The translations under genes and the position numbers were made by a program. Source: CAYQDF01 sp964416175 (lineage in GTDB: Bacteria > Chloroflexota > Anaerolineae > Anaerolineales > UBA4823). Taken from it: a DNA stretch of 32,124 nucleotides. The stretch covers positions 1 through 32,124 of the forward strand of contig CAYQDF010000030.1 in NCBI GenBank assembly GCA_964416175.1. Direction: 5' to 3'. The notes beneath the pieces were generated by a model. That model was not told the origin of the DNA. It ran no database searches and worked only from the letters and a program-made list of their open reading frames with translations. Of the stretch, positions 21,283-29,103 are shown piece by piece (the stretch's first letter is position 1; each line of letters starts with the position of its first letter).

Positions 21283-22322
21283 CCCGATATCCCTGCTACC
21301 CACTCACCGACGAGCTGAATTTCGAGCTCCAGAGCGACCCCGAATTTTTCGAGAACCGCTTCTTGTGCCAGGCAAATGAGCTGCCAGACATCAGAAGCGG
21401 AAGCATTCCCGTAATTGACAAAGAAATTGCCATGCAATGGGCTGATGCCAGCCCCGCCGATCTTTTTGCCTTTCAGCCCCGCCATTTCAATCAACCGCCC
21501 TGCATAATCTCCGGGTGGATTCTTGAACATCGAACCCATGCTCGCTCCTGGAGGCTGAGTGAGCCGCCTGTACGAGGTATACTCATCAGTCTTTGCCTGC
21601 ACAGCTTCTGGGCTGCTTCGCTCGAGACGCAGCACAGCTCCCAGGATGATGGAATCTGGCGAACTGAGATTGGAGAACGATGAGCCCGCCGCGCCGCCCA
21701 ATAACGATTCGGTTTTGAGAACGCTGCTCCTGTAACCATAGTTCAAATCCTTAACCGACCAGTTCTCTCGACGAACCAGCATTCCTGACGTCCTTTCTGT
21801 TTCGCCGATTCCTTTTGGTGCTTGAAGATGCAAGATATCTGCCAGGAGCAGGATGCTCGCTATGTCGCTCCCATGGGCTCCCGCGTTCCCGACTACAGCT
21901 CCTCCGATCGTTCCAGGGATGCCAGCAGCCCATTCCAGGCCTGCCAGACCCCGCGAGGCTGCCTGCCGGGCAACCAGGCCGAACCTGGCTCCCGATTCTG
22001 CCCGGACCGTCGGGGGATCTGCTTGATCGTCAAACCTTATTCGTCGCGCCCGGTTGAGCACCACAACGCCGCGCACGCCGGCATCGCTGACCAAGATGTT
22101 CGAACCGCCTCCCAGGATGAAGAATGGCATCCCCTGTTCCCAGAGGTAGGTCGCCGAGTCGATCAGGCTGGCGATCGAATCCACGATCAGCAGCCCATCT
22201 GCACGGCCGCCTATCTGCGCTGCTGTGAATTTCGCCAGGGGCGCGTTCGGCTTGAATCGGTTCCCGAACCTTTCCTGCAGCCGTTCCATTCTTCTGTCAG
22301 AGATCATCGTCAAGACGTCCAT
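21279..22322 (-). CDS. murB: MurB, UDP-N-acetylenolpyruvoylglucosamine reductase (type II)
   Basis: This is a 347-aa FAD enzyme. FFILGGGSNILVSDAGVRGVVV and GLEWAAGIPGTIGGAVVGNAGAHG are the FAD-binding sequences. NYGYRSSVLK has the active-site Arg, and GSMFKNPPGDYAGRLIEMAG carries the proton-donor Ser. The compact layout with AGLKG-GGAGIS-HGNFFVN is that of type II (Gram-positive) MurB. It reduces UDP-GlcNAc-enolpyruvate to UDP-MurNAc with NADPH. It starts 4 nt after murC; a second Met at codon 6 is an alternative start. Confidence 0.96.
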   Translation of the reverse strand: MDVLTMISDRRMERLQERFGNRFKPNAPLAKFTAAQIGGRADGLLIVDSIASLIDSATYLWEQGMPFFILGGGSNILVSDAGVRGVVVLNRARRIRFDDQADPPTVRAESGARFGLVARQAASRGLAGLEWAAGIPGTIGGAVVGNAGAHGSDIASILLLADILHLQAPKGIGETERTSGMLVRRENWSVKDLNYGYRSSVLKTESLLGGAAGSSFSNLSSPDSIILGAVLRLERSSPEAVQAKTDEYTSYRRLTQPPGASMGSMFKNPPGDYAGRLIEMAGLKGKKIGGAGISPLHGNFFVNYGNASASDVWQLICLAQEAVLEKFGVALELEIQLVGEWVAGISG

Positions 22323-22326
22323 GCGT

Positions 22327-23706
22327 TTATCCGGTCGCTGATAAGGAAGATAGAACTTTCCTGATCAGCTCCTCCGTATCCCCTGCCGAAAGGATGACAA
22401 GAACGTCGCCGCTCTGAAGATTTGCCAGCAAAAACTCCACAACATCAGGCAAATTGGGAATGAATACGGCATCTGTGTGGCGCATCGCTCTCACAACTTC
22501 TGCTGCTTTGAACTGAGGATCAGGTTCTTCTCTTGCAGCGAACACCTCGGTCACGATGACATGATCCGCGTCCCTGAAGGCGGATGTGAACTCATCGAAT
22601 AACGCGCGCGTGCGGGAATAGGTGTGGGGCTGCCACACAGCCCAAATCTTCCTGTGTGGATATCGCTGGCGGGCGGCAGATAGAGTCACCCGGATCTCGG
22701 TGGGATGGTGCGCGTAATCGTCAACCACCGCAACCCCGTTAATCTCCCCGCGGATCTCGAACCTCCTGCCAGCTCCCAGATATTCGCCGAGCGCTTCGAC
22801 TGCCCGGTCAATGGGCTGCTCGAGACCATGCATCACCGCCAGGGCTGCCAGTGAATTTCGGATGTTGTGCAACCCCGGGATGTTCAGCCTGACGTGGGCA
22901 AGATGCTGACCCTTGAAGGCGAATTCGTATTCGCATCCATTATGGTCATTTACCGCGAGTTGATATCCCCGGTAATCGGGCTCACCGATTGGGAGGGAGT
23001 TGATCCCGTAGGTTCTCTTTGTCGCTGGGAGATCCGTTTCACGCAGCAGATTCGTAGCCCCAGGATCGTCGCTGCACGCGATCAGCATTCCATCCGCTGG
23101 CAGGGTTCTTCCAAATTCAACAAATGCAGAGTAAAAATCCTCCTCGGTCGGATAGCAATCGGGATGATCGTGCTCGATGTTTGTGACGATAGCCAGCTGC
23201 GGCTTCAGTCCGAGGAACATCCTGTCGTATTCATCGGCTTCAATCACGAATAAATCTCCCTGACCAGCATAAGCATTGGTCTTCAAATTCAAAGAATACC
23301 CCCCGATCAAGTAGGAGGGGTCCAATCCCAACGCAGTAAGGATCCAGCTGATCATCGCAGTCGTGGTCGTCTTGCCATGCGTCCCGGCAACAGCGATCAC
23401 GGTCTTCCCAGTCATCAGTTCACCAATAAATTCCGCCCGCTTCAGGACCGGTATCCCTGCCTCTCGCGCAGCGCGCACTTCTGGATTGTCATCGCGGACA
23501 GCAGAAGACCGGACAACGACATCCGCTCCGTGGATGTTCTCAGGACGGTGCCCCAGTACGATATGCGCGCCTGCTTGCTGCAGCTGCAGTGCCAGGGGAG
23601 TCATCTGGATGTCAGATCCGCTCACCGAATACCCTCTTTCAAGAAGCAGCCTGGCGATCGCCGAGAGCCCACTCCCGCCGACCCCAATTAGATGAATACG
23701 TCTCAT
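22327..23706 (-). CDS. murC: MurC, UDP-N-acetylmuramate--L-alanine ligase
   Basis: This is a 459-aa Mur ligase. The N-terminal nucleotide fold begins IHLIGVGGSGLSAIARLLLE. The ATP loop is VAGTHGKTTTTAMIS, and EADEYDR plus VTNIEHDHPD give metal and substrate residues. VVDDYAHHPTEIR marks the C-terminal domain in MurC. It adds L-Ala to UDP-MurNAc. The ATG shares one base with the TAA of the CvpA-like gene upstream (TAATG), so translation is probably coupled. Confidence 0.98.
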   Translation of the reverse strand: MRRIHLIGVGGSGLSAIARLLLERGYSVSGSDIQMTPLALQLQQAGAHIVLGHRPENIHGADVVVRSSAVRDDNPEVRAAREAGIPVLKRAEFIGELMTGKTVIAVAGTHGKTTTTAMISWILTALGLDPSYLIGGYSLNLKTNAYAGQGDLFVIEADEYDRMFLGLKPQLAIVTNIEHDHPDCYPTEEDFYSAFVEFGRTLPADGMLIACSDDPGATNLLRETDLPATKRTYGINSLPIGEPDYRGYQLAVNDHNGCEYEFAFKGQHLAHVRLNIPGLHNIRNSLAALAVMHGLEQPIDRAVEALGEYLGAGRRFEIRGEINGVAVVDDYAHHPTEIRVTLSAARQRYPHRKIWAVWQPHTYSRTRALFDEFTSAFRDADHVIVTEVFAAREEPDPQFKAAEVVRAMRHTDAVFIPNLPDVVEFLLANLQSGDVLVILSAGDTEELIRKVLSSLSATG

Positions 23707-24242
23707 TAAACGAATACGATCACTACGAAAAGAAAGGCGACAGCGACCGCAAAATACACCCAGGGTGGCTGGAGAAAAGCCGGCGGCATTTTCTCGACCA
23801 TGCTGATTGCCAACCGACCTAACGTGTCGTCTGAATCTGGAGGCGCGATGTATGGCAAGAGGGGATACCCCGTCCTGTCCATGAAGAACCAGATAGTTCC
23901 GATGATGAGGTAGCCGTTCAAAGCACCGATGATGAGTCCAAGCAGCGTGTCCTGGAGCCGCTCCCGGACGAGCCGTTCGCCAACGATGGCGCGGATGTTC
24001 GCTGTCTGGTACCCAAAGAAAGCCAGACCTCCAATGACGATTGATTGCACCCAGAAGCGGGTCGCCGGGCTGAGTCCAGAATCAGGCAGGAAGAACGGCA
24101 CGTACGTCTGCATCAGGTTGACGATAAACAAGGCTAACACTGCGCTGAATGTTACCAGGATCTCTTTCGCCCAGCCTCGTGAAGCACCGATGATGGCGAA
24201 TAAAATGACGAACATCCAGAATAACACCGGCAAGCTGACCAT
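23706..24242 (-). CDS. CvpA-like membrane protein
   Basis: This is a 178-aa protein with an N-terminal hairpin of hydrophobic segments, further segments at about 60-80 and 95-120, and a C-terminal segment (WVYFAVAVAFLFVVIVFV). GASRGWAKEILVTFSAVLALFIV resembles the conserved start of CvpA proteins (Gly-x-x-x-Gly then a helix). The fit is by layout, so the family call is moderate. AAGGAACG lies before the ATG. It is packed between murG (15 bp) and murC (1-nt overlap), so it is made together with cell wall enzymes. CvpA proteins are tied to envelope integrity in some bacteria, but the exact role is unknown. Confidence 0.7.
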   Translation of the reverse strand: MVSLPVLFWMFVILFAIIGASRGWAKEILVTFSAVLALFIVNLMQTYVPFFLPDSGLSPATRFWVQSIVIGGLAFFGYQTANIRAIVGERLVRERLQDTLLGLIIGALNGYLIIGTIWFFMDRTGYPLLPYIAPPDSDDTLGRLAISMVEKMPPAFLQPPWVYFAVAVAFLFVVIVFV

Positions 24243-24257
24243 GATCCCGTTCCTTCC

Positions 24258-25418
24258 CTAGCCTGTTGACGATTCCAGGCTGAAAACCAGGCTTGCGATG
24301 GAGCTGGCAGCCTCTGGACGAGCAAGGAGAGACATTGCCCGCCGCATTTGGTCACGCAAATCTCTGTCTCCCATAACTTTCTGAACTATGGATAATAGCT
24401 TGCTTCGCAACTCGGCGTCTTCAAGGACAATCGCCGCACCGCTGGCTGCCAGATACCTCGCATTTACTTCCTGATACCGCCAGGCAAAGGGATAAGGCAC
24501 CAGGATCGCCGGGATGCCGAATAACGGATATTCACCGAGGATTGATGCGCCGGCGCGCGACACGACCAGATCGGCAGCCTGCAGCGCTGCTCCCATCTCC
24601 TCGTGTAAATATGGATAGGCGTGGTAGCGGTCCACCAGCGGGCTTTCCAGAGCATTTTTCATCCGTTCAGCATCAGGCCAGTCGAGATAGCCAGTGATGT
24701 GGATGACCTGCATGTCTCTTAGCAAGATCGGTAAAATCTCGAAGGTTGCCTGATTGATCGATCTGGCGCCTCTACTTCCGCCGAAGACCAGCAGTGTCGG
24801 AAGGTCCTCAGCGAGGTTCAATGCTCGCCCTGCGGTCTGCCTCTCCCAGGTGAGCAAGATTTTTCGTGTGGGATAACCTGTTACGGTCAGCTTGTGCTCA
24901 TAAGGAAAATATCTCATAGATGCCTCGTTTGTGATTGCGATCCGGTCTGCCAGGTACGCCAGCACCTTTAACGCCAGGCCTGGTTCTATATCCGGCACGA
25001 AGAGCAGGTTTTTGGGTCTGCTCGCGCCAGGGCCAAGGAGACGGCTCGCGATCCCGACCGGGACAGCTAGAAAACCTCCGGTAAAGAAAATCACGCCCGG
25101 ACGAAACCGGGACAGAATCTTCCTCGCAGCGAAGACTCCTTTGAGGATTTGCCAGAGATTCCCGGGTAGAGCTCTCCACCCAACACCATGCACACCAGCG
25201 GCCGGGATGGTTTTGAACGGGATCCCTTCCCGCTTGATGAGCTCCGTCTCCAAACCTCCTGAGCTGCCAACCCATAAGACCTCCAACGATCGGGTGTGAG
25301 CGGGACCGGATGATCCCGCCCCGGCTTTATCTGCCAGCTCGCTTTGAAGTGCTTCCAGGACCGCCAGGGCCGGATACACGCCGCCGCCAGTCCCTCCGGC
25401 GCAGATCAATAACCGCAT
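24258..25418 (-). CDS. murG: MurG, lipid II synthase (GlcNAc transferase)
   Basis: This is a 386-aa GT28 protein. It starts MRLLICAGGTGGGVYPALAV at the ATG at 25418; a start ten codons earlier has no support. Further signatures are VGSSGGLETELIKREGIPF, FTGGFLAVPVGIASRL, LLVFGGSRGARSINQ and VVSRAGASILGEYPLFGIPAILVPYP (UDP-GlcNAc site). It transfers GlcNAc to lipid I at the inner membrane face. The usual His in the first glycine loop (GGTGGH) is Gly here. Its first 92 nt overlap the end of ftsW in another frame. It is followed after 15 bp by the CvpA-like gene. Confidence 0.96.
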   Translation of the reverse strand: MRLLICAGGTGGGVYPALAVLEALQSELADKAGAGSSGPAHTRSLEVLWVGSSGGLETELIKREGIPFKTIPAAGVHGVGWRALPGNLWQILKGVFAARKILSRFRPGVIFFTGGFLAVPVGIASRLLGPGASRPKNLLFVPDIEPGLALKVLAYLADRIAITNEASMRYFPYEHKLTVTGYPTRKILLTWERQTAGRALNLAEDLPTLLVFGGSRGARSINQATFEILPILLRDMQVIHITGYLDWPDAERMKNALESPLVDRYHAYPYLHEEMGAALQAADLVVSRAGASILGEYPLFGIPAILVPYPFAWRYQEVNARYLAASGAAIVLEDAELRSKLLSIVQKVMGDRDLRDQMRRAMSLLARPEAASSIASLVFSLESSTG

Positions 25419-26604
25419 CGAAAGCCTTCCGTTCCTCTTCCCGCTCACGGGCAGAATGGCGGGAGATGCTCATGAGGATGCCGATTGCCGCCAATGAGAC
25501 CAGCAGGTTCGAACCACCATAGCTGATGAATGGTAAGGCATTCCCGGCGAAAGGCACCAACCCAACGATCACTGCCATATTGATGAATGCCTCCAGGGCA
25601 AGCCAGATGCTCAACCCGGAAGCCATCAATTGTCCAAGCCCGTCGGGAGCCTGCTGAGCGATCTTCAAACCGCGCCATAAAATAAGAGCGAACAGACCAA
25701 CCAACACGGTTGCCCCCAGCAGCCCCAATTCTTCGCCAACCACAGCAAAAATGCTGTCGGTAGGAGGCACAGGCAATCCGGTCAATTTCGTGTCCGCTCT
25801 TCCGATTCCCACACCAAACCAGCCGCCTTTGACGAGGGCTTCCAGCGAACGGGAGAGATGCATCGGTGCCTGGGTGAGATCGTTGATGCTGACCATGTAA
25901 CTGGCCAGGCGGCTGCTCCCTGTGGGGTGAAATCGAAATACCAACCAGCCGACGAAAGTCCCAACAAACAGAAACGCTGCGATCTGCCGCAAATCACCAC
26001 CAGCCAGGAAAAACATGATCCCGCCCAGGACGAAGATGGTCGCGGTTGCGCTCAAGTCCGGCTGGAGGAAGATCAGGCCACCGAGAATGCCCAGCAGGAC
26101 GCTTAACGGGAGTAACCCAAAACTCACCTGGCTCAGCTGGTCCCGTTTGGCATAAAGCCATACTGACAGATATAAGATGATCGCGAGTTTAGCGATCTCC
26201 GATGGCTGCCCTGAGCCCTGAAAGATCGTGCGAGCGGCATTATTAATGACTTCGTTCACCACGAGGACCAGGAACAGCAAGATGATCGTTCCCACGATCA
26301 CTGGGATCGCCAGCTTTCGCCAGATATGGTAGTCTAGCCAGGCCAGGATGGCAGCAGCCAGGATGCCGATGCCCAGGAACATCAGCTGGCGCCTGAACAT
26401 GTAGGTTGGATCTTTGTCCAGGACGACGAAAGAATAGTCTGTGCTCGCTGAGTACACCATCAGCAGTCCGATCACCAGCAAGGTGAACACAGCCAGGAAC
26501 AGCCAGAGATCGATCTTCAATCGCAGGGCAACCCGGGCTGGTTTCCGGCGCAAGACAGCTTCAGCCATTTCCCTGCCAAACGTTAAGGGAGTTCCATCAC
26601 CCAT
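25327..26604 (-). CDS. ftsW: FtsW, SEDS-family peptidoglycan glycosyltransferase
   Basis: This is a 425-aa membrane protein with about ten membrane segments. The large outer loop carries LPVPPTDSIFAVVGEELGLLG with the catalytic Asp, and the family motif appears as GQPSEIAKLAIILYLS. SYGGSNLLVSLAAIGILMSISR ends the core. It polymerises lipid II with FtsI. The last 30 codons, a basic Arg/Gly-rich tail, lie inside murG in another frame. The start is uncertain: the ATG at 26604 has GGGGAGG 10 nt upstream but overlaps murD by 22 nt, while the ATG at 26568 lies 14 nt after murD without a well-spaced site. Distinguishing FtsW from RodA rests on its place in the division cluster. Confidence 0.95.
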   Translation of the reverse strand: MGDGTPLTFGREMAEAVLRRKPARVALRLKIDLWLFLAVFTLLVIGLLMVYSASTDYSFVVLDKDPTYMFRRQLMFLGIGILAAAILAWLDYHIWRKLAIPVIVGTIILLFLVLVVNEVINNAARTIFQGSGQPSEIAKLAIILYLSVWLYAKRDQLSQVSFGLLPLSVLLGILGGLIFLQPDLSATATIFVLGGIMFFLAGGDLRQIAAFLFVGTFVGWLVFRFHPTGSSRLASYMVSINDLTQAPMHLSRSLEALVKGGWFGVGIGRADTKLTGLPVPPTDSIFAVVGEELGLLGATVLVGLFALILWRGLKIAQQAPDGLGQLMASGLSIWLALEAFINMAVIVGLVPFAGNALPFISYGGSNLLVSLAAIGILMSISRHSAREREEERKAFDAVIDLRRRDWRRRVSGPGGPGSTSKRAGR

Positions 26605-28049
26605 TTTTTAAACGCCTCCCCGCGATCCTCGAAATCGCGAAATTCATCGAAACTTGTGCCGCCTGGAGAGAGGAGAACAACGTCGCCAGGCGACACGTTC
26701 CTCGCGGCCGCCTGGACAGCTTCCGCGAGACTTGCACAGTGTGTCAGGCTGATCTCTGATTTCACGGGCGATTCGATCATCGCCTGGGCGATCTTCTCGG
26801 CTGCCTCCCCGAATAAGATCAGGTGCTTCACGCGCCTGTGCACAAGCGCAGCAAATCCATCCCATGGCAGATTCTTGTCGCGCCCACCGGCGAGCAAGAC
26901 AAGCGGTTCGTCGAAGGATTGAATGGCTGCTATTGCCCGCTCGGGTGCAGTTGCTATGGAGTCGTTGTACCAATCCGAGCCTCTCCAGCGGCGCACAAAC
27001 TCTAGCCGATGGGGGATTCCATTGAAGCTCCGGACGCCATCTGCCATGGCCTCAGGGGATATCCCTGCCGCCAGCGCGATCGCGCATGCGGCCAAGACAT
27101 TGCTCAGGTTGTGCCGGCCGCGCAGCGAGATCTCATTTACCCCGAGCACCGGTAGCACAGCGCCGTGATCGGTATCTACGACCATAATGGTCTCGTTGTC
27201 AGGATCAAAATATGTTCCAGCCTGGTCCGTTTGCAGCTGATCAAAACCGAAGGTCACCAGGTCTCCTTTGACCAAATCGACCAGGCTCCAGGCTCCTTCG
27301 TCGTCACGATTCAACACCGCCGTGTCTTCACCGGTCTGGTAAGCGAGAATCCGGGCCTTCGCTGCCAGATAATCCTCCATTGTGCCGTGGCGGTCGAGAT
27401 GATTGGGCGTCACGTTGAGGACGGCGGCGATCTGAGGCGAAGTCGTCACCAGCTCAAGTTGAAAGCTGGAGAGTTCCATCACAGCCAGATCGTCGGGTGC
27501 CATCTCAGGCAGCGCTGTAATCAGAGGAGTGCCGATGTTTCCGCCTACCCAGACCTTCGGGGGTTTCCCTCGGATGCGAGAAGCTGCCTGCTGGTCTCCT
27601 TCCCTGCGATTTGAGGACTTCATCCAGTCCTGGCTGGCGAAAGCCATCCTGGCAACCAGCGTCGTTGTGGTGGTCTTGCCCGCCGAACCCGTGACGCCAA
27701 TCACCCTGCAGGGCGACTCCCTGAGGAAGATGTCGGCATCATTTGTCAGAGGGATCCCTCTTCGCTTTGCCTCACGCAGCAGAGGGATCGACAGCGGAAC
27801 CCCACCAGAGACGCAGACCAGGTCAGCCGAGTCCAGCAGGCTCAATGGGTGATCACCCAGCACCCAGGAAACCGGCTCGCCTGCCATCGATGCCTGCGCT
27901 TCACGAAGCCGCTCAGGGGGTAGCCGGTCGTTAATCACGACCAGCGATCCGGCCCGGGCCAGGAAGCGAGCTGCAGCGAGCCCCTGCCTGGCAGCGCCGA
28001 TCACCAGCACGCGTTTTCCGCTCCATTCCTCCACAGAACTCGTCTTCAT
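26583..28049 (-). CDS. murD: MurD, UDP-MurNAc-L-Ala--D-glutamate ligase
   Basis: This is a 488-aa Mur ligase. VLVIGAARQGLAAARFLARAG is the N-terminal fold, and GVTGSAGKTTTTTLV the ATP loop. ELSSFQLE and LNVTPNHLDRHGTMEDY are MurD signatures, and LLAGGRDKNLPWDGF lies in the C-terminal domain. About 20 extra residues (SSNRREGDQQAASRIRG) sit between the ATP loop and GGNIGTPL. It adds D-Glu. The ATG at 28049 is chosen; a GTG at 28073 is also open. It follows mraY by 58 bp. Confidence 0.96.
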   Translation of the reverse strand: MKTSSVEEWSGKRVLVIGAARQGLAAARFLARAGSLVVINDRLPPERLREAQASMAGEPVSWVLGDHPLSLLDSADLVCVSGGVPLSIPLLREAKRRGIPLTNDADIFLRESPCRVIGVTGSAGKTTTTTLVARMAFASQDWMKSSNRREGDQQAASRIRGKPPKVWVGGNIGTPLITALPEMAPDDLAVMELSSFQLELVTTSPQIAAVLNVTPNHLDRHGTMEDYLAAKARILAYQTGEDTAVLNRDDEGAWSLVDLVKGDLVTFGFDQLQTDQAGTYFDPDNETIMVVDTDHGAVLPVLGVNEISLRGRHNLSNVLAACAIALAAGISPEAMADGVRSFNGIPHRLEFVRRWRGSDWYNDSIATAPERAIAAIQSFDEPLVLLAGGRDKNLPWDGFAALVHRRVKHLILFGEAAEKIAQAMIESPVKSEISLTHCASLAEAVQAAARNVSPGDVVLLSPGGTSFDEFRDFEDRGEAFKKWVMELP

Positions 28050-28107
28050 CAATAATCCAACCTCTGGCAGCACCTGAGAGCCCTCTCCCGTGTGAATTGG
28101 AGCACTT

Positions 28108-29103
28108 TCAAGTTATCGCCAGTGCGACGCCAATCATCCCAAACAGCAGGCTGATCAACCAGAACCGCTGCACAACCTGGGTCTCGCTCCAGCCCGACAA
28201 TTCATAATGGTGATGCAGCGGCGCCATCTTGAACAGGCGCCTCCCTCCGGTGAACTTAAAATACAAAATCTGGAGAATCACGCTCAGGGTCTCGCTCAGA
28301 GGAATGATGGCGATCACCGGGAGCAGGATCCAGTGCCCGGTCATGAGGGCGACCACTGCCAGTGTTGCTCCCAGAGACTGCGCCCCGGTATCGCCCATGA
28401 TCAGCTCTGCCGGGTGCACGTTGAACCACAGGAATCCGAAGGTTGCGCCGGCGATGATGAAGCAAAATCGCGCGAGATACAATTGGCCTTGAAACAGAGC
28501 AATCGCCCCATAGGTAACGAATGCTGTCACTGAAATCAGACCAGCCAGGCCGTCCAGCCCATCCGTGAAGTTCACCGCGTTCGAGGTGGCAACGATCAGA
28601 AAGACCGCAACCGGGATATAAAGCGTTAAATCGATGTGCACTTCCCGTTTGATCCCGGGAAGGTAGAGCCGGGGTGCGTCAAGGTAATAGACCAATCCGT
28701 AAGTTACCACCAGGGCAAAAAGGATTTGAAGAGCAAATTTTGTCCTTGCTCGCATCCCTAGGCCGCGTCGGGGACCGCGCACCCCCTCCCAATCGTCGAT
28801 CATCCCCAGCAAGGCAAAGATCAGCATGACGCCGACTGGCAGAAGCACGGAGCGGCCGGTGACCGTCAACCCAAACAAGGTCGCCGCATTCATCAACAGG
28901 GTCACCAGAACCACCGGCAGAACGATCATGATGCCGCCCATCGTGGGCGTTCCCTGCTTTGTAAAGTGCCTTTCCGGGCCCTCGACGCGGATTGATTTGC
29001 CAATGTTGAAATACTTCAACACCCGCAATAACGGCGCACCCCAGATAACAGCCAGCATGAAGCTGACCCCGGCTAAGCCCAGCGCGAGGGCGATCTGACT
29101 CAT
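28108..29103 (-). CDS. mraY: MraY, phospho-MurNAc-pentapeptide transferase
   Basis: This is a 331-aa protein with about ten membrane segments, slightly shorter than E. coli MraY. GTPTMGGIMIVLPVV follows the first loop. LGMIDDWEGV has the paired Asp, SNAVNFTDGLDGLAG and GDTGAQSLG have further active-site Asp residues, and PLHHHYELSG is the His-rich loop. It transfers phospho-MurNAc-pentapeptide to undecaprenyl phosphate, making lipid I. In most MraY proteins the DD pair is followed by a Lys (DDYxK), and here the position is Gly. The ATG overlaps the murF stop by 4 nt. Confidence 0.97.
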   Translation of the reverse strand: MSQIALALGLAGVSFMLAVIWGAPLLRVLKYFNIGKSIRVEGPERHFTKQGTPTMGGIMIVLPVVLVTLLMNAATLFGLTVTGRSVLLPVGVMLIFALLGMIDDWEGVRGPRRGLGMRARTKFALQILFALVVTYGLVYYLDAPRLYLPGIKREVHIDLTLYIPVAVFLIVATSNAVNFTDGLDGLAGLISVTAFVTYGAIALFQGQLYLARFCFIIAGATFGFLWFNVHPAELIMGDTGAQSLGATLAVVALMTGHWILLPVIAIIPLSETLSVILQILYFKFTGGRRLFKMAPLHHHYELSGWSETQVVQRFWLISLLFGMIGVALAIT

